A stretch of DNA of 5,605 nt, from contig DATFJV010000032.1 of NCBI GenBank assembly GCA_035268985.1, forward strand, positions 1-5,605. Reading direction: 5' to 3'. This stretch comes from JAAYHV01 sp035268985. GTDB lineage: Bacteria > Bacillota > Clostridia > Peptostreptococcales > Anaerovoracaceae. A program made the position numbers and the translations under genes. The first letter of the stretch is position 1. Each line of letters begins with the position of its first letter. The notes beneath the pieces were generated by a model. The model worked only from the letters and a program-made list of their open reading frames with translations, searched no databases and was not told the DNA's origin. Below are positions 5,417-5,605 of this stretch, piece by piece.

Positions 5417-5605
5417 TTATTTATAATTAGTAGACAAGTGATGGTAGTATAGTACACCATTTCCCTCTTCCACAGTTATTTCATTCGAAGCTCTAAGGTG
5501 TTCTAAATGAGCATGAGCTTCACCAACTGCAAACCATTTTTGTGATTTAGGAAAGTCATCCCAGTTTTTACTTTTTATATCCCAGTGCATATTTTGAGCT
5601 ACTGT
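5417..5605 (-). CDS. C-terminal part of an MBL-fold metallo-hydrolase-like protein (5' end beyond window)
   Basis: The minus strand is open from the window edge to the TAA at 5417-5419, giving the last 62 residues. They include MHWDIKSKNWDDFPKSQK and, just after it, WFAVGEAHAHLEHL, then a short charged stretch and GVLYYHHL. A conserved WF-GE--AHLE-L helix followed by G-V-YY is how many metallo-beta-lactamase-fold hydrolases (lactamase_B family members with a C-terminal helical extension) end. The zinc-binding HxHxDH motif would lie further upstream in the gene, outside the window, so activity cannot be judged. The gene converges on the AOR operon with 196 non-coding bases between the two stop codons and shares the terminator at 5243-5280. 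It is probably not functionally linked to the operon. Confidence 0.68.
   Translation of the reverse strand, partial: TVAQNMHWDIKSKNWDDFPKSQKWFAVGEAHAHLEHLRASNEITVEEGNGVLYYHHLSTNYK

Overview
The window looks like an AT-rich anaerobic Firmicute of clostridial type. Third codon positions favour A/T, Shine-Dalgarno sequences are strong and purine-rich, and there is a sigma-54-type promoter and an aldehyde:ferredoxin oxidoreductase, an enzyme that needs a tungsten- or molybdenum-pterin cofactor. The species cannot be named from the sequence.

Layout, left to right. Positions 3-101 are the extreme C-terminus (Fis-type helix-turn-helix) of a plus-strand regulator, most likely a sigma-54-dependent activator. 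Positions 102-581 are a 480-base non-coding control region. It holds two copies of a 15-base palindrome spaced 30 bp apart (likely activator sites), a smaller dyad near 265-276, a well-matched sigma-54 (-24/-12) promoter at 373-388, and a structured leader of about 180 nt. Next come three plus-strand genes that look like one operon: a DASS/SLC13-type anion transporter (582-2069), an iron-type (group III) alcohol dehydrogenase (2157-3302) and an AOR-family oxidoreductase (3370-5220). A strong rho-independent terminator at 5243-5280, symmetric enough to work both ways, closes the operon. Converging from the right on the minus strand is the C-terminus of an MBL-fold metallo-hydrolase-like protein (5417-5605, cut by the window edge).

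Working model (inference): an organic anion is carried across the membrane by the transporter. AOR interconverts the carboxylate and its aldehyde using ferredoxin, and the alcohol dehydrogenase interconverts the aldehyde and alcohol using NAD(H). The upstream activator would switch the operon on through sigma-54. The direction (acid reduction as an electron sink, or alcohol/aldehyde oxidation with acid export) and the substrate are not determined by the sequence.

The most unusual details are a 10-bp hairpin lying exactly between a good Shine-Dalgarno and the AOR start codon, and the loss of both canonical SNT signatures in the transporter. No tRNA, rRNA, CRISPR array or mobile element was seen.
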